From: Thermoanaerobacterium sp. CMT5567-10
Lineage (GTDB): Bacteria; Bacillota; Thermoanaerobacteria; Thermoanaerobacterales; Thermoanaerobacteraceae
Reading direction: 5' to 3'
Length of the DNA stretch: 64,000 nucleotides
Assembly: GCF_030534315.2 (NCBI RefSeq)
Contig: NZ_CP130558.2
Coordinates: forward strand, 1,485,501-1,549,500
A program made the position numbers and the translations under genes. Below are positions 1 through 9,046 of the stretch, in pieces. Below the pieces are notes generated by a model, which saw only the letters and a program-made list of their open reading frames with translations, did no database searches and had not been told where the DNA came from. The stretch's first letter is position 1, and every line of letters begins with the position of its first letter.

Positions 1-534
1 TAACAATACTACTATACCATTCTTATCCATAAATATTGCACCAATAAGTGTACCTAAAGCACCTCCAATATTTAACGACAAATTATAAAGAGTAAATGCT
101 TGTAGCTTTTTTTGTTCATCAGACGCTGTATTTAGAGATACAAAACTTTTACATGCCAAATTAAACATTGAAGTACCTAACCCAATTGTTATACTTATCA
201 ATGCTAATAGTTGAACATTTGAAATATATAAATATAGTATATATATCACACCTCCTAATATCCTACCTATTATCATACTTAATTTATAACCTATTCTATC
301 TACTATAAAACTCGCAGGAATCATTAAACCTGTTTGAGAAAATCCATAAATACTTACAACTATAGCAACTTGATTTGTGTTTAAGTTATGATACCTTGCA
401 AGCATAACAGCCAGAAATGGCATAATCATCGTATAGCCTATAGCTGATAGTACCCTTGAAGCTAATGTTGCCCATAAATTTATATCAAAATTTTTGTAAT
501 TTACAGTATTAATAATTCTGTCTAATTTCTTCAA
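1..534 (-). CDS. MFS family transporter, 5' part (cut by window edge)
   Basis: This is an open reading frame of about 178 codons that runs off the left edge. It begins at a TTG codon preceded by an AGAGG ribosome-binding site. The protein starts with a short basic stretch (LKKLDRIIN) and then hydrophobic segments with MFS features: a loop with VDRIGYK after the second helix, like the family's DRxGRR signature, and glycine-rich helices such as LGTSMFNLACKSF. It is probably an integral membrane drug or metabolite exporter. A transporter beside an ATP-grasp ligase recalls dipeptide-antibiotic loci where the exporter confers self-protection, but this is inference. The substrate cannot be read from the sequence. 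Confidence 0.75.
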   Translation of the reverse strand, partial: MKKLDRIINTVNYKNFDINLWATLASRVLSAIGYTMIMPFLAVMLARYHNLNTNQVAIVVSIYGFSQTGLMIPASFIVDRIGYKLSMIIGRILGGVIYILYLYISNVQLLALISITIGLGTSMFNLACKSFVSLNTASDEQKKLQAFTLYNLSLNIGGALGTLIGAIFMDKNGIVVLL

Positions 535-612
535 GACAATACCTCTTTTCTATATTGAATTTTCAATTTTTAAGCAAATTTCATATTTTAAATATCTTGT
601 GGCACTTATCAA

Positions 613-734
613 GTGAGCGAATTTCATAATTAACTTTCTTATTAAAAATATATCAATATATTGTGGTTAATTTATAGTTATAACACTATATATTGTTAAA
701 TTACATTTGATTTTTGAATTATGCAATTTCCTCA
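613..734. repeat. Direct repeat, copy A (about 122 bp)
   Basis: It begins GTGAGCGAATTTCATAATTA and matches 7722-7842 at roughly 85-90 percent by eye, in the same orientation. It adjoins an IS21-type transposase remnant, so it may be the end of a dead insertion sequence. The two copies bracket the ATP-grasp, protease and IS110 segment. Confidence 0.75.
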
Positions 735-809
735 AGCGAAAGATCTACCAATTTTCAACGAATTTTCCTTACAGAATTTCATTTTAAATGCATAATGTGC
801 ACTTAATAC

Positions 810-1100
810 TTAATAACAGGCCTGAGTTTTGCACGAATTCCAAAATCTTCCTTTACCGCAACTCTCGTACACAGTAGTTTCACCCCAATCTACTTGTACT
901 GCTTCTCCTGGATTAAATTCAAAAGGTACGAATGTTTTTGGTATTTCATCTTTAAGTTGTTGTACAGCCAATCTTACTGTGGATTCTTCACTTTTAAATT
1001 CTTTTTCTTCTACTAGATGATGGTACATCTTTCTAGTTATATTTTGCTGCTTTTTTATTCCTTCTATTTCATCTCACTCATGTGATCTTATTTCATGAGG
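810..1100 (-). pseudogene. IS21-family transposase (IstA) remnant
   Basis: An open stretch of about 70 codons contains FEFNPGEAVQVDWGE, the typical start of the DDE catalytic domain of IstA-type transposases, where the Asp of VDWGE is catalytic. Upstream is a helical segment (ESTVRLAVQQLKDEIPKTF) that also fits IstA. After the WGE motif the sequence loses similarity and ends. A complete IstA is several hundred residues and is followed by IstB, and neither is present. This is a dead fragment. With the repeat at 613-734 it marks an old insertion between the transporter and the protease gene. Confidence 0.7.
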
Positions 1101-1178
1101 GAAATTTTATCTTAAAGTAGGGGATTATTCAACTGAAATATCAGGGTATTTTTAGTGTATCATAAACAGCTTCAAAAA

Positions 1179-3408
1179 TTAAATATAACTTAATGTATTA
1201 GAAACAAAGTAAAAATCCCCATCAACCATAATATAAAAAACAGTTAAGTAATAATGTTTCTTAAGATTTGCTGTCGGTTTTACAAATAATTTAACAATAT
1301 GACTTTCATTAGGATCAATTTCTATTTCATTGTCCTCAATCTGTAGAAACACATCTTTAGAATCAATACAAATTGCGGAAATGAATAGTTTTAACTTCTT
1401 ATTGCTATAGTTCCTTAGTTCTAAAACATTAATAATATTCCCATTAATATCAAATTTCAAATTTGTATAACCTCTTATACCTATTTTAAAATTAGGTACA
1501 TCTTGAATAATTCCACATTTATAACATTTGATACTTGTTCTAACGTATGTTTTTCTCGTAGTTTTAATACTATATTTAGTCATCAAAGTTATGTTATGAC
1601 AATTACTGCATGTGTTATCATAGGTTATTTTGCAAATAGATGTTCGTTTGTCAGTTATGTTTTCATAGAAATTATTTTGATATTTGAGTGTATAATCTGT
1701 TATCATGTTAAAAATATCTTTAAAAATTTGCATAAATTTTATTCTTAATTTATAAACTACGTTATTAGTATTTACAAATTCTTTAACTGAAAAATTATAA
1801 TTTTTGCTAGATAATATTTTTTTTAAATTATTTTCAATATCTATAATTTTTCCTTTCAACAAATTCTCTAATTTAAAATGATCTCTTAAGAAAATAACTT
1901 TATCCAAATATTTTAGCATTTCATTAATTTGATTTTCTACAGTATCATTATTAGAAATTACTATACTAATTGAATCAACAGAAAACTTTTCTAATGAAAA
2001 CACTATTAACTTTTGTGATTCATCTTTTGAATTTTTGCTAAAATAATAATAAATATTATTTTTTATATCATAAAATCTTTTGTCAAAACTAATTTCGTTT
2101 ACGTATAAGTTTTTATATAATTCTTCTATACTTATTTCAAGATAAGTTTCATCTTGAATGCTATTAAATTCAACAATAATAGTACCATTTCCCAAAATTT
2201 TCTTATGTTTATATTTAGGTTCAAAAGAATTAGGTAACTTTCTAAATAAGGGATCCCCTAATAAAAAATAATTATTTGTTTCTATTTTACTGTATTCCAA
2301 AAATTTATTCACCTGAAATTCAATTTGACCCGCTGTATATCCATTGTTTAATAAATTATGCGCCAAAATATTCTCAGCTATATTGCCTGTTTTAATGCTC
2401 GCACTTGTAATAATAGAAATAGCATTATTTTCAATCAAATTTGAAACCACTGTATAATTGAATGGAACAATACTTTGATTAAAGTCCCCTATATTACAAC
2501 CATTTAAGAAATAAAAATGTGCATTTAATTCTGATACATTATACTTTTCAACATTAGTGATATAACAATCATCTGCATTATAATAGCAACAAGGTAAATG
2601 TTTATTAGAATCTTTATGTTTTTCTATAATATTGTAAGCTCCACAAAAAATAAAATCATTAAATCTAAGCACACATTCTCTGCAATGAGATAAATAGTTA
2701 AATTCAAGTATTTCGTTCTGGCTATTCATAATACTTAAAATCATATCCTTTGTACATAATTTTCTAGAAAAATAATAGCAATTCTGCAAATTTGAATATG
2801 TAATATCATTATCTTGATCAACTCTATTAATTATAATAGAATTGTTACCTTGATTATTATTTATATACATAAGATACTTTAACATAAAAAAATTAATAGT
2901 ATATTTATCATAATACGGTAAATATCCAATATTAATATATTCATTCTCAAGCCTTAATAAAAATCGCTCAATAATATTAAATTCATCAAGTGGAAGTATA
3001 ATTAAAGCGCTTTTCACCCTATTGTCTATTAACGTTTGAAATAATTTAGCTTTATTAAAAGCATAAATAAACCTTCTATTTGTATATTTAGCAAAAGAAA
3101 ACTTTCTAATAACTCTTCAATACATTCACCTATTCTCGAACTATAATAACAAATAATATCAAAACTATCACATGAGTTATTGTACTTACATACTAGTGCT
3201 TCTATGTAATTCATATCATATTCTATAGTATTGTAAAAATCAACATCTTTAAAACAATATTTGTATTCACTAGATGCATATTTTTTATGTATCTAGGAAT
3301 AACTTCTTCATATATTGGAACAATTAAATTATTATTAGCATATAGGTTATCTATATAATTAAAAAAGAAATCATTCATTTTATGCACTTTATATAACTCT
3401 ATATTCAT
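1179..3408 (-). pseudogene. Caspase-fold (clan CD, C25/CHAT-like) cysteine protease gene with three frameshifts
   Basis: The gene starts at ATG 3408, overlapping the ATP-grasp stop as ATGA, and translation switches frame near 3272, 3190 and 3098. Joining the frames gives one plausible protein of about 740 residues. The longest open piece (GTG 3017 to 1179, 612 codons) lacks a ribosome-binding site, and its frame stays open upstream, so 3017 is not the start. In that piece, His111 (LSHCRECV) followed by FIFCG, and Cys174 (FLNGCNIGDF), fit the His-Cys dyad of the fold. The domain ends with YFLLGDPLFRKLP, like the GDPxLR end of C25/CHAT domains. A CxxC...CxxC zinc ribbon lies near residues 467-500, and a beta-sandwich-like tail follows. 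It may be a true pseudogene or the result of sequencing errors. The substrate is unknown. Confidence 0.6.
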
Positions 3409-4649
3409 AACGATAAACCTCTTTCAAAATCATAATGAATTAAATTCTCTATTTCTTTTGCACGTTCAAATAGAAAATTACTATCATTTCCAAAAAGATA
3501 TAAACTTCCCCTAAATTCTAAATTTGAAGTAGGCTCCGGCAAAAAATCACCCTCATTATAAAATAAAATTAACCTTTCTGAGTCGTTAATAAATTTGTTT
3601 CTTACATTCTCAATTCCTTCAATTTTCTTAATAACGCCTGATTTAGTTGGATTTATAAAAGTATAAAATAATGAATATTTAGTGTAAGGTTTTTGGATTT
3701 GCATTATTAACTTTTCTAAATTAATTTCATTTTTTAAAACAATATCAAAAAAATAGTCGTATAGATTTAGCCCTTTTAAATGGTAAATCGATTCAATAAG
3801 ATTTCCACCAGCAGCTCTAGGATTTATCTCAATTATTAATGGTTGGTAATTATCATTAATTTTAAACTCTATGTGTAAAATCCAATTACCTATCTTAAAT
3901 TTTGCTATCGTATCACTAATATAATTTGCTATTTTTATTCTTAATTCATCTGTTATAGGCGCGGGCGTAATATCTATAAGTTCTATACAGTATTTTTCTG
4001 CTGTTACATATTTTTTCGAAATAGCAACCACATAAGGTTGATAGTTATAAATAAGCACTTCTGCACAATATTCATCCCCATATATAAACTCTTCTGCAAT
4101 TAATTCCTTATTAAAAGATGAATTTAATGAAAATTTATAACTTGATTCTAGTTCATCTGGCTTTTTTACTATGACTACACCTTTACTAGATGCATTATCC
4201 GTTGGTTTTAATATAAAGGGATAATTTAATATATCAGCACATTTTTCTAAATCTTCATAATTACATATTTTAAAAAATTTAATAGAATCATCACCAATAC
4301 TTTTTAAAAATTTTCTTACTTCATATTTATTACATAATATTCTTGCTATTTTTTCATTAAAATAATCGAAACCAAAGTAGTCACTTAGCATACCAATTGT
4401 AATTACTGGGCTATTCATAAATGTACAAACACCATCAAAGCCTTTAGTTCTATATATTTCTAACGATAAATCAAACATTTCATTAATATCTCTATTATTA
4501 CTAATAATATATGGATAATCAGCAATAGCAAGCTGATCGCACGAAGGAGTATCCATCATAATCATTTCATAATTTTTTCTAAAAAAAGTCTTATAAGCAA
4601 ATTCTTTATGAATACCTCCACGAATAAATAATAGCTTCTTTTTAGTCAT
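3405..4649 (-). CDS. ATP-grasp ligase (carboxylate-amine ligase)
   Basis: The product is about 414 residues. ATG 4649 is chosen because a GAGGAGG site lies just upstream; an earlier in-frame ATG at 4664 overlaps that site. The ATP-grasp core shows FILKPTDNASSKGVVIV (ATP-binding lysine and glycine loop), AEEFIYGDEYCAEVL, and EINPRAAGG, the Mg-binding Glu-Asn motif of carboxylate ligases. Relatives activate a carboxylate as acyl phosphate and join it to an amine, as in the L-amino-acid ligases that make dipeptides. The stop overlaps the start of the protease gene (ATGA), so the two were co-translated. The product may be a dipeptide, an amino-acid conjugate or a tailored peptide. The substrates are not predictable. 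Confidence 0.8.
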   Translation of the reverse strand: MTKKKLLFIRGGIHKEFAYKTFFRKNYEMIMMDTPSCDQLAIADYPYIISNNRDINEMFDLSLEIYRTKGFDGVCTFMNSPVITIGMLSDYFGFDYFNEKIARILCNKYEVRKFLKSIGDDSIKFFKICNYEDLEKCADILNYPFILKPTDNASSKGVVIVKKPDELESSYKFSLNSSFNKELIAEEFIYGDEYCAEVLIYNYQPYVVAISKKYVTAEKYCIELIDITPAPITDELRIKIANYISDTIAKFKIGNWILHIEFKINDNYQPLIIEINPRAAGGNLIESIYHLKGLNLYDYFFDIVLKNEINLEKLIMQIQKPYTKYSLFYTFINPTKSGVIKKIEGIENVRNKFINDSERLILFYNEGDFLPEPTSNLEFRGSLYLFGNDSNFLFERAKEIENLIHYDFERGLSL

Positions 4650-5189
4650 ATTTATCCTCCTCATATAATATAAGTTATTTATTCCAACTTATGTTATTCG
4701 ATATATCTGAATGGAAGGAGATTTATCTTACTTTTATTCCCCAAAATTTTGTTCTAAAATCATTTTTAGATCCCCAATTAATTTTTTCTTTATTATCACC
4801 TCCCTCTATAATCTTTGATTTTCTTTTAATATCTCACTCATTCTCAGATTCTCGCGATCTTCAAATAAGCCCTCATGTATATCAATGCTATTTATTCATG
4901 AATTTTACATGTGATAGGTAACCCAAATAAGCTTCTATTGTTTTTTCCATATTTTGGCCTATGGATTCCACTTAAGCTTATGTGGCATACCCTCCCATGT
5001 CTCACAGGATCTTTGTCCTTAATTCCTTCGTTCTGCCTTACATGAAGTGGATGTCAGTTATGCTCCCTTGCTGGGTCTTAAGCCCTTATGGTGAAATTAC
5101 CAACCTGACAATTCCGGCTCTCTTTGTCAATCTTCGAATTTTTAAATTGAGTTTTAAATCTTTATTTGCTTTATTTTTGGCACCGCTTA
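4650..5189. other. Gene-free stretch between ATP-grasp gene and IS110 end
   Basis: I find no convincing gene here. A GGGAGG ribosome-binding site on the minus strand (around 4799-4804) is followed only by a very short frame ending near 4735, so a peptide of about 10-20 residues is possible but unsupported. Part of the stretch, from roughly 4930 on, may be the non-coding end of the IS110 element. Confidence 0.4.
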
Positions 5190-5218
5190 ATTATCCAAAC
5201 CATCGTAGGAGCGAGGCT

Positions 5219-5280
5219 GTCAAGGGTCAGCTTTGTGAAGCGAAACACAGCAAAGCTGAGACGTGGTCCTTGCCCTTGAC
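5219..5280 (-). ncRNA. Candidate IS110 bridge/seek RNA hairpin
   Basis: The segment folds into a long hairpin. The outer arms GTCAAGGG and CCCTTGAC pair over 8 bp, the inner arms TCAGCTTTG and CAAAGCTGA pair over 9 bp, the apical loop is 15 nt, and there is a 13-nt one-sided internal loop. It is clearly more GC-rich than its surroundings and lies about 40 bp past the transposase stop. In the IS1111 subgroup of IS110 elements the guide RNA is encoded at the transposase 3' end. Its role here is inferred from position and folding only. The RNA could extend to about 5190-5321. Confidence 0.4.
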
Positions 5281-5321
5281 TGACGAGGGACTGCGGTGTA
5301 TCATCACCACGGCGGTGCAAT

Positions 5322-6617
5322 TTATGCAGCATTCCTAATCTTCTCTGCTCTTTTTATGTCTCTTAACATCTTATTTCCGTTGTATTTTACTCCTTTTTTC
5401 AGTATGGCAAAAAATACTCTGATTAGCTTGCAGCATAAAACTATCATGGACTGTTTCTTTTTAAGCGGGTTTTCTTTTCTTGTGGTGTAGTATTTGTGCA
5501 ATTCCTGAAATTCTTTATTGTTTGCAAGTATTGGCATCACCATTTTGTATAGAGCACTTCTTAGCCTCCTTCTTCCTCTTTTGCTTATGGTGGTTTGCCC
5601 TTTATGCTGCCCTGAACTATTCTCGACCAGATTGTAACCCGCAAGCTTCTGGATTTGCTTTGGATGCTCATATCTTGTTATATCGCCAACTTCAGCAATA
5701 AATGTTGCTGCTGTTATTACTCCTACACCTTTTATACCTAACATTTCACTAGCATCAGGTACTTGCATGAAAAGCTCTTCTATTTTGCTTTCTATTTTTT
5801 TAAATTGCTTTACTAGCATTTCGTACTGTTCAAGTATAATTTTTATCTCTATCTCTGCCATCTCAATGCCATCCCTTTTACCAACACTTCGACTGGCAGC
5901 TTCTATAAGCTTTAAAGCCCTCTTTATACCTACAGCACGATTAACTTCCTTCTTCCAAGCTGCAAGTATTTCCTCAGCTCCAATACCTAATATCTTTGCA
6001 GGCGTTGGAAATTCTTTTAATGTTATCAGTGCTGCTTTCCCTTCCCAATCTGCAAAAACTTTATTAAACTCAGGGAAGTATATATCAAGCCATCTTGCAA
6101 CCCGGTTCTTTATCTTATTTAAGTCCTTTGTAAGCATTTCCCTTATGTCCACTGCAATTCTAAGCTCACTGTATATACCCTCAGGTATATTAGGTTCAAC
6201 ATATCTTCCATCTTTAACTAGCATTGCAATTGTCTTAGGGTCTTTCCTGTCATTTTTAGTTGGCGAGTTATCATCAAATTCCTTACTTCTTTTTACGTGG
6301 AATGGATTTACCAGTACCACCTTATGGTTCTTATCTTTAAGAAACTGCGCAAAGCAGAGCCAATAATGGCCTGTTAGTTCCATGCCAACCATTAGATGCT
6401 CTTTGTTGTTTTTATTCATAATCTCTACAGCCCATTTAAAGAATCTTTCCATTCCATCAATTCCATCAATGTCATTGCTAAATTCAATACGCTTACCGTA
6501 TTCTATTCCTCTAAAATCAAAAGCTCTGGCGTGGTGTGTCTCTTTAGCAATGTCTACACCTATAATTAATGTCTTTTCTGTTATTTGCAATATCTTTGAA
6601 TTTTGGCTATACTTCAT
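5322..6617 (-). CDS. IS110-family transposase (DEDD recombinase)
   Basis: The product is 431 residues, full length for the family. The N-terminal RuvC-like DEDD domain shows GVDIAKETH (first Asp), GMELTGHYW (Glu) and NDRKDPKTIAML (later Asp residues). The C-terminal transposase-20 domain shows MLGIKGVGVITAATFIAEVGDI and KLAGYNLVENSSGQHKG with the conserved serine, then SKRGRRRLRSALY. The start at 6617 follows an AGGAGGT site. No frame disruption is seen, so it may still be active. It lies between the ATP-grasp/protease pair and the DapA/radical-SAM group, and probably inserted into a once continuous region. Confidence 0.93.
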   Translation of the reverse strand: MKYSQNSKILQITEKTLIIGVDIAKETHHARAFDFRGIEYGKRIEFSNDIDGIDGMERFFKWAVEIMNKNNKEHLMVGMELTGHYWLCFAQFLKDKNHKVVLVNPFHVKRSKEFDDNSPTKNDRKDPKTIAMLVKDGRYVEPNIPEGIYSELRIAVDIREMLTKDLNKIKNRVARWLDIYFPEFNKVFADWEGKAALITLKEFPTPAKILGIGAEEILAAWKKEVNRAVGIKRALKLIEAASRSVGKRDGIEMAEIEIKIILEQYEMLVKQFKKIESKIEELFMQVPDASEMLGIKGVGVITAATFIAEVGDITRYEHPKQIQKLAGYNLVENSSGQHKGQTTISKRGRRRLRSALYKMVMPILANNKEFQELHKYYTTRKENPLKKKQSMIVLCCKLIRVFFAILKKGVKYNGNKMLRDIKRAEKIRNAA

Positions 6618-6899
6618 ATTAGGTACCTCCTTGTTATTTGAGAGTCGTGTTCATGAACAATCGACATCTTGTATTTTATCAGGAGGTACTTTTTATTTCA
6701 AATCTTATATTTTTTTATTACAGGAATGCTCCATTTGTCACAGTTTAATTAATAGAAATTAGTCTCCAAGATTACTCTAATACAGTTTTAATATTTTATA
6801 AAAAATATATCTATTTACTATTGTAATTTGTAATAAATAAAATAATATTATTCGTATTATTTAAATCTTTTATCAAGTAACACTTAATCATGAGCTTTT

Positions 6900-7430
6900 C
6901 TCAATAAATCAGACACTCATAGTTAGATTTTGAGGCGTAATTTTATAGTTACCTCTATTTTTATTTCCTATTTTGAATTAAGCCACTTGATGCTTTTTAT
7001 GGTAATAAGACCCATTTAAAGTCTTGATATAACTTTCTCTAAAAGATATTTTATAAACTCCATGTTCGTCATTGAAAATTCTCACATTGTTGCTCAAATA
7101 CTTATTGCTTAATTTCGTGCAATGTTAAATATACAAGTGTCAAACAGTTTATGACGATGCATACCACATTTTCAAGAACTTTTAATACATGGTTATTTTC
7201 ATCTGTCATCCATCTGACACAATCTCTTTCGCGAATATATTCTTTACCATTGCTAAATGAAGCCTTACTTCATAAGAACTAATGCAATCACTAACTCCAA
7301 AATCCTTTGCTACTTTATTTACTGATAGATTTTCTTCATTAATGAGTAGGATAATATCTTTTTAAATTCCTCGTTATCAATTACCCTATTTACCATTCTT
7401 ATCTTCTCTGTAGATTTACTTTGCTATAAC
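6900..7430 (-). pseudogene. Heavily decayed transposase-like remnant
   Basis: No open frame longer than about 40 codons is present. On the minus strand a VNRVIDNEEFKK stretch, and then KVAKDFGVSD after a frame change, resemble the helix-turn-helix N-terminus of IS3-type OrfA proteins. The assignment is weak. The surrounding 6640-7720 stretch is otherwise empty of recognisable genes, and holds scattered stops in all frames. Confidence 0.3.
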
Positions 7431-7721
7431 TCTTCTGTGTTCGGCAAATTATATATATTATAGTCTATAGTTTTTCAAATTTTCGATAACCTTCATAAAA
7501 TAATATTATTTAAATCCAGCATATAATAATTTTAAATCATTGTTTGTTGTAACTCAAGATTCAATGATAAGAAGCATAATATACTGGATTTTTCTAGTAT
7601 ATTTTTCTTATTTTATAATCTATTACACGAGTTAAATTAAGTTTTATTAAAAATAGAATGCCATTATTTATTAATAATTTTATCTGTAAGCTTTGCACAT
7701 TTATTGCCATAAGCTATTTAT

Positions 7722-7842
7722 GTGAGCGAATTTCATAATTAACTTTCTTATCAAAATATATCAACATATTGTCGTTTATTTATAGTTATAACACTATATG
7801 TTGTTCAATTGCATTCGATTTTTGAATTATACAATTTCCTCA
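7722..7842. repeat. Direct repeat, copy B (about 121 bp)
   Basis: This is the second copy of the repeat at 613-734, in the same orientation, beginning GTGAGCGAATTTCATAATTA. It ends just short of the stop codon of the DapA-like gene. Conservation is highest over TATAGTTATAACACTATAT. Confidence 0.75.
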
Positions 7843-7846
7843 TGTA

Positions 7847-8758
7847 TTAAAAATCACAAAATTTACGCAACTCTGACTTTATAAGTTCTTTAATGTCATC
7901 ATTTATATCTACTAAGGGCAATCTTACTTTACCTCCTAAATTTAGACCTAATATATCCAATGCTGCTTTGATTGGTGCAGGATTAGGAGCTTTAAACATA
8001 CTCTTTTGAAGTGTACATATGTCAAATTGAATTTTTCTTGCACCTATTATATCTCCAGCTTTATATTTATTTATCATCTCTTTTATTTTTTTACCAACAA
8101 CATGACCTGTTGCAGCAACTGCACCATTTCCTCCGAGGCATAGATTTATAAATATATTAGTATCTTCACCTGTCAAGATAGAAAATTCTTTTTTTAATTC
8201 ATTCCGACATATCCTTATCATCTCGGAAGTATTTGTAATGTCGTTAAAACAATCTTTTATACCGATTACATTGTCAATATTTGCTACCTTAATAATTGTA
8301 TCAATACTCATATTAACTGCTGTCCTAGATGGTATATTATAAATCATGATTGGTAAATTTGTATGTTGGGCTACCGCCTTAAAAAATTGATAAATACCTT
8401 CCTGATCTGGTCTAATATAATATGGAACAACTATTAACAGACCATCGGCTCCAATATTTTCAGCATATTTAGTCAAACTTATTGTTTCATCCAAGTTTGC
8501 ACCTCCAGCACCAACAAAAATAGGTACTCTTTTATTAGCTCGTTTTACTGCTCTTTCTATAACTAACTCCTTTTCAAGATGTGATAATGATGTCGATTCC
8601 CCAGTTGTTCCAATTGGAATTATTGCATCTGCGCATTGTTCTTCTATCAAGTAATCCACCAATTTATCAAACTTTTCAAAATCAACTTTACTCAAATCAT
8701 CAGTAAATGGTGTAATGCATGGAATAACTAAGCCTTCCAACTTATGAGTATTATTCAA
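7847..8758 (-). CDS. DapA-family pyruvate-dependent aldolase (dihydrodipicolinate-synthase-like)
   Basis: The product is 303 residues, the normal length for a class I aldolase of the DapA/NanA superfamily. GTTGES holds the threonine pair that binds pyruvate carboxylate, YNIPSRT holds the catalytic tyrosine, and IGIKDC holds the Schiff-base lysine. An AGAGGAG site precedes ATG 8758. The gene is not beside other lysine or diaminopimelate genes. It sits with a radical SAM enzyme and an isonitrile-synthase-like gene on the same strand. It may therefore be a second, specialised aldolase making an unusual amino-acid precursor. A housekeeping DapA role cannot be excluded. Confidence 0.85.
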   Translation of the reverse strand: MNNTHKLEGLVIPCITPFTDDLSKVDFEKFDKLVDYLIEEQCADAIIPIGTTGESTSLSHLEKELVIERAVKRANKRVPIFVGAGGANLDETISLTKYAENIGADGLLIVVPYYIRPDQEGIYQFFKAVAQHTNLPIMIYNIPSRTAVNMSIDTIIKVANIDNVIGIKDCFNDITNTSEMIRICRNELKKEFSILTGEDTNIFINLCLGGNGAVAATGHVVGKKIKEMINKYKAGDIIGARKIQFDICTLQKSMFKAPNPAPIKAALDILGLNLGGKVRLPLVDINDDIKELIKSELRKFCDF

Positions 8759-9046
8759 TTACTACACACTCCTCTTTAAATTTTATTTTAATATATTATT
8801 AAAATTTAGTTCACCGTTAAAAGAAAAATATTAGTATGTAAACCATCATCCATTTTTTAACATAAAGCATAAATCATAATGGATTACCTTATTAAAATTT
8901 AAGATCACACTAACTTATTATGCTAAATAAATTTAATTTGATCCTATTACAAAGTTTATATTGCTATATTTTAAATTCCTTTTCTTCAATATTAGGAGAT
9001 TACTCTATATAAAATATTTTAATGCTTCTCTATACGCAGAATTTAA

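Larger units (their letters stand above)
5190..6640 (-). mobile_element. IS110-family insertion sequence (ends not determined)
   Basis: It contains one full-length DEDD transposase and, directly past its stop codon, a GC-richer structured segment. IS110-family elements lack long terminal inverted repeats and usually make no target duplication, so the ends cannot be fixed by eye. The limits given cover the structured RNA region to the ribosome-binding site of the transposase. Confidence 0.6.

Noticed and set aside
4735-4804. Precursor peptide for the ATP-grasp enzyme behind a GGGAGG site
   Set aside because: No suitable start codon at the right distance; the remaining frame would be only about 10-20 residues. 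Kept as a note in the gene-free entry only.
4982-5338. Plus-strand ORF of 118 codons next to the IS110 element
   Set aside because: It lacks a ribosome-binding site, runs antisense into the transposase gene and covers the structured hairpin. Its composition looks like read-through of RNA structure.
5322-6366. Plus-strand ORFs of 60-200 codons inside the IS110 gene
   Set aside because: They are mirror frames of a full-length transposase with all family motifs on the minus strand.
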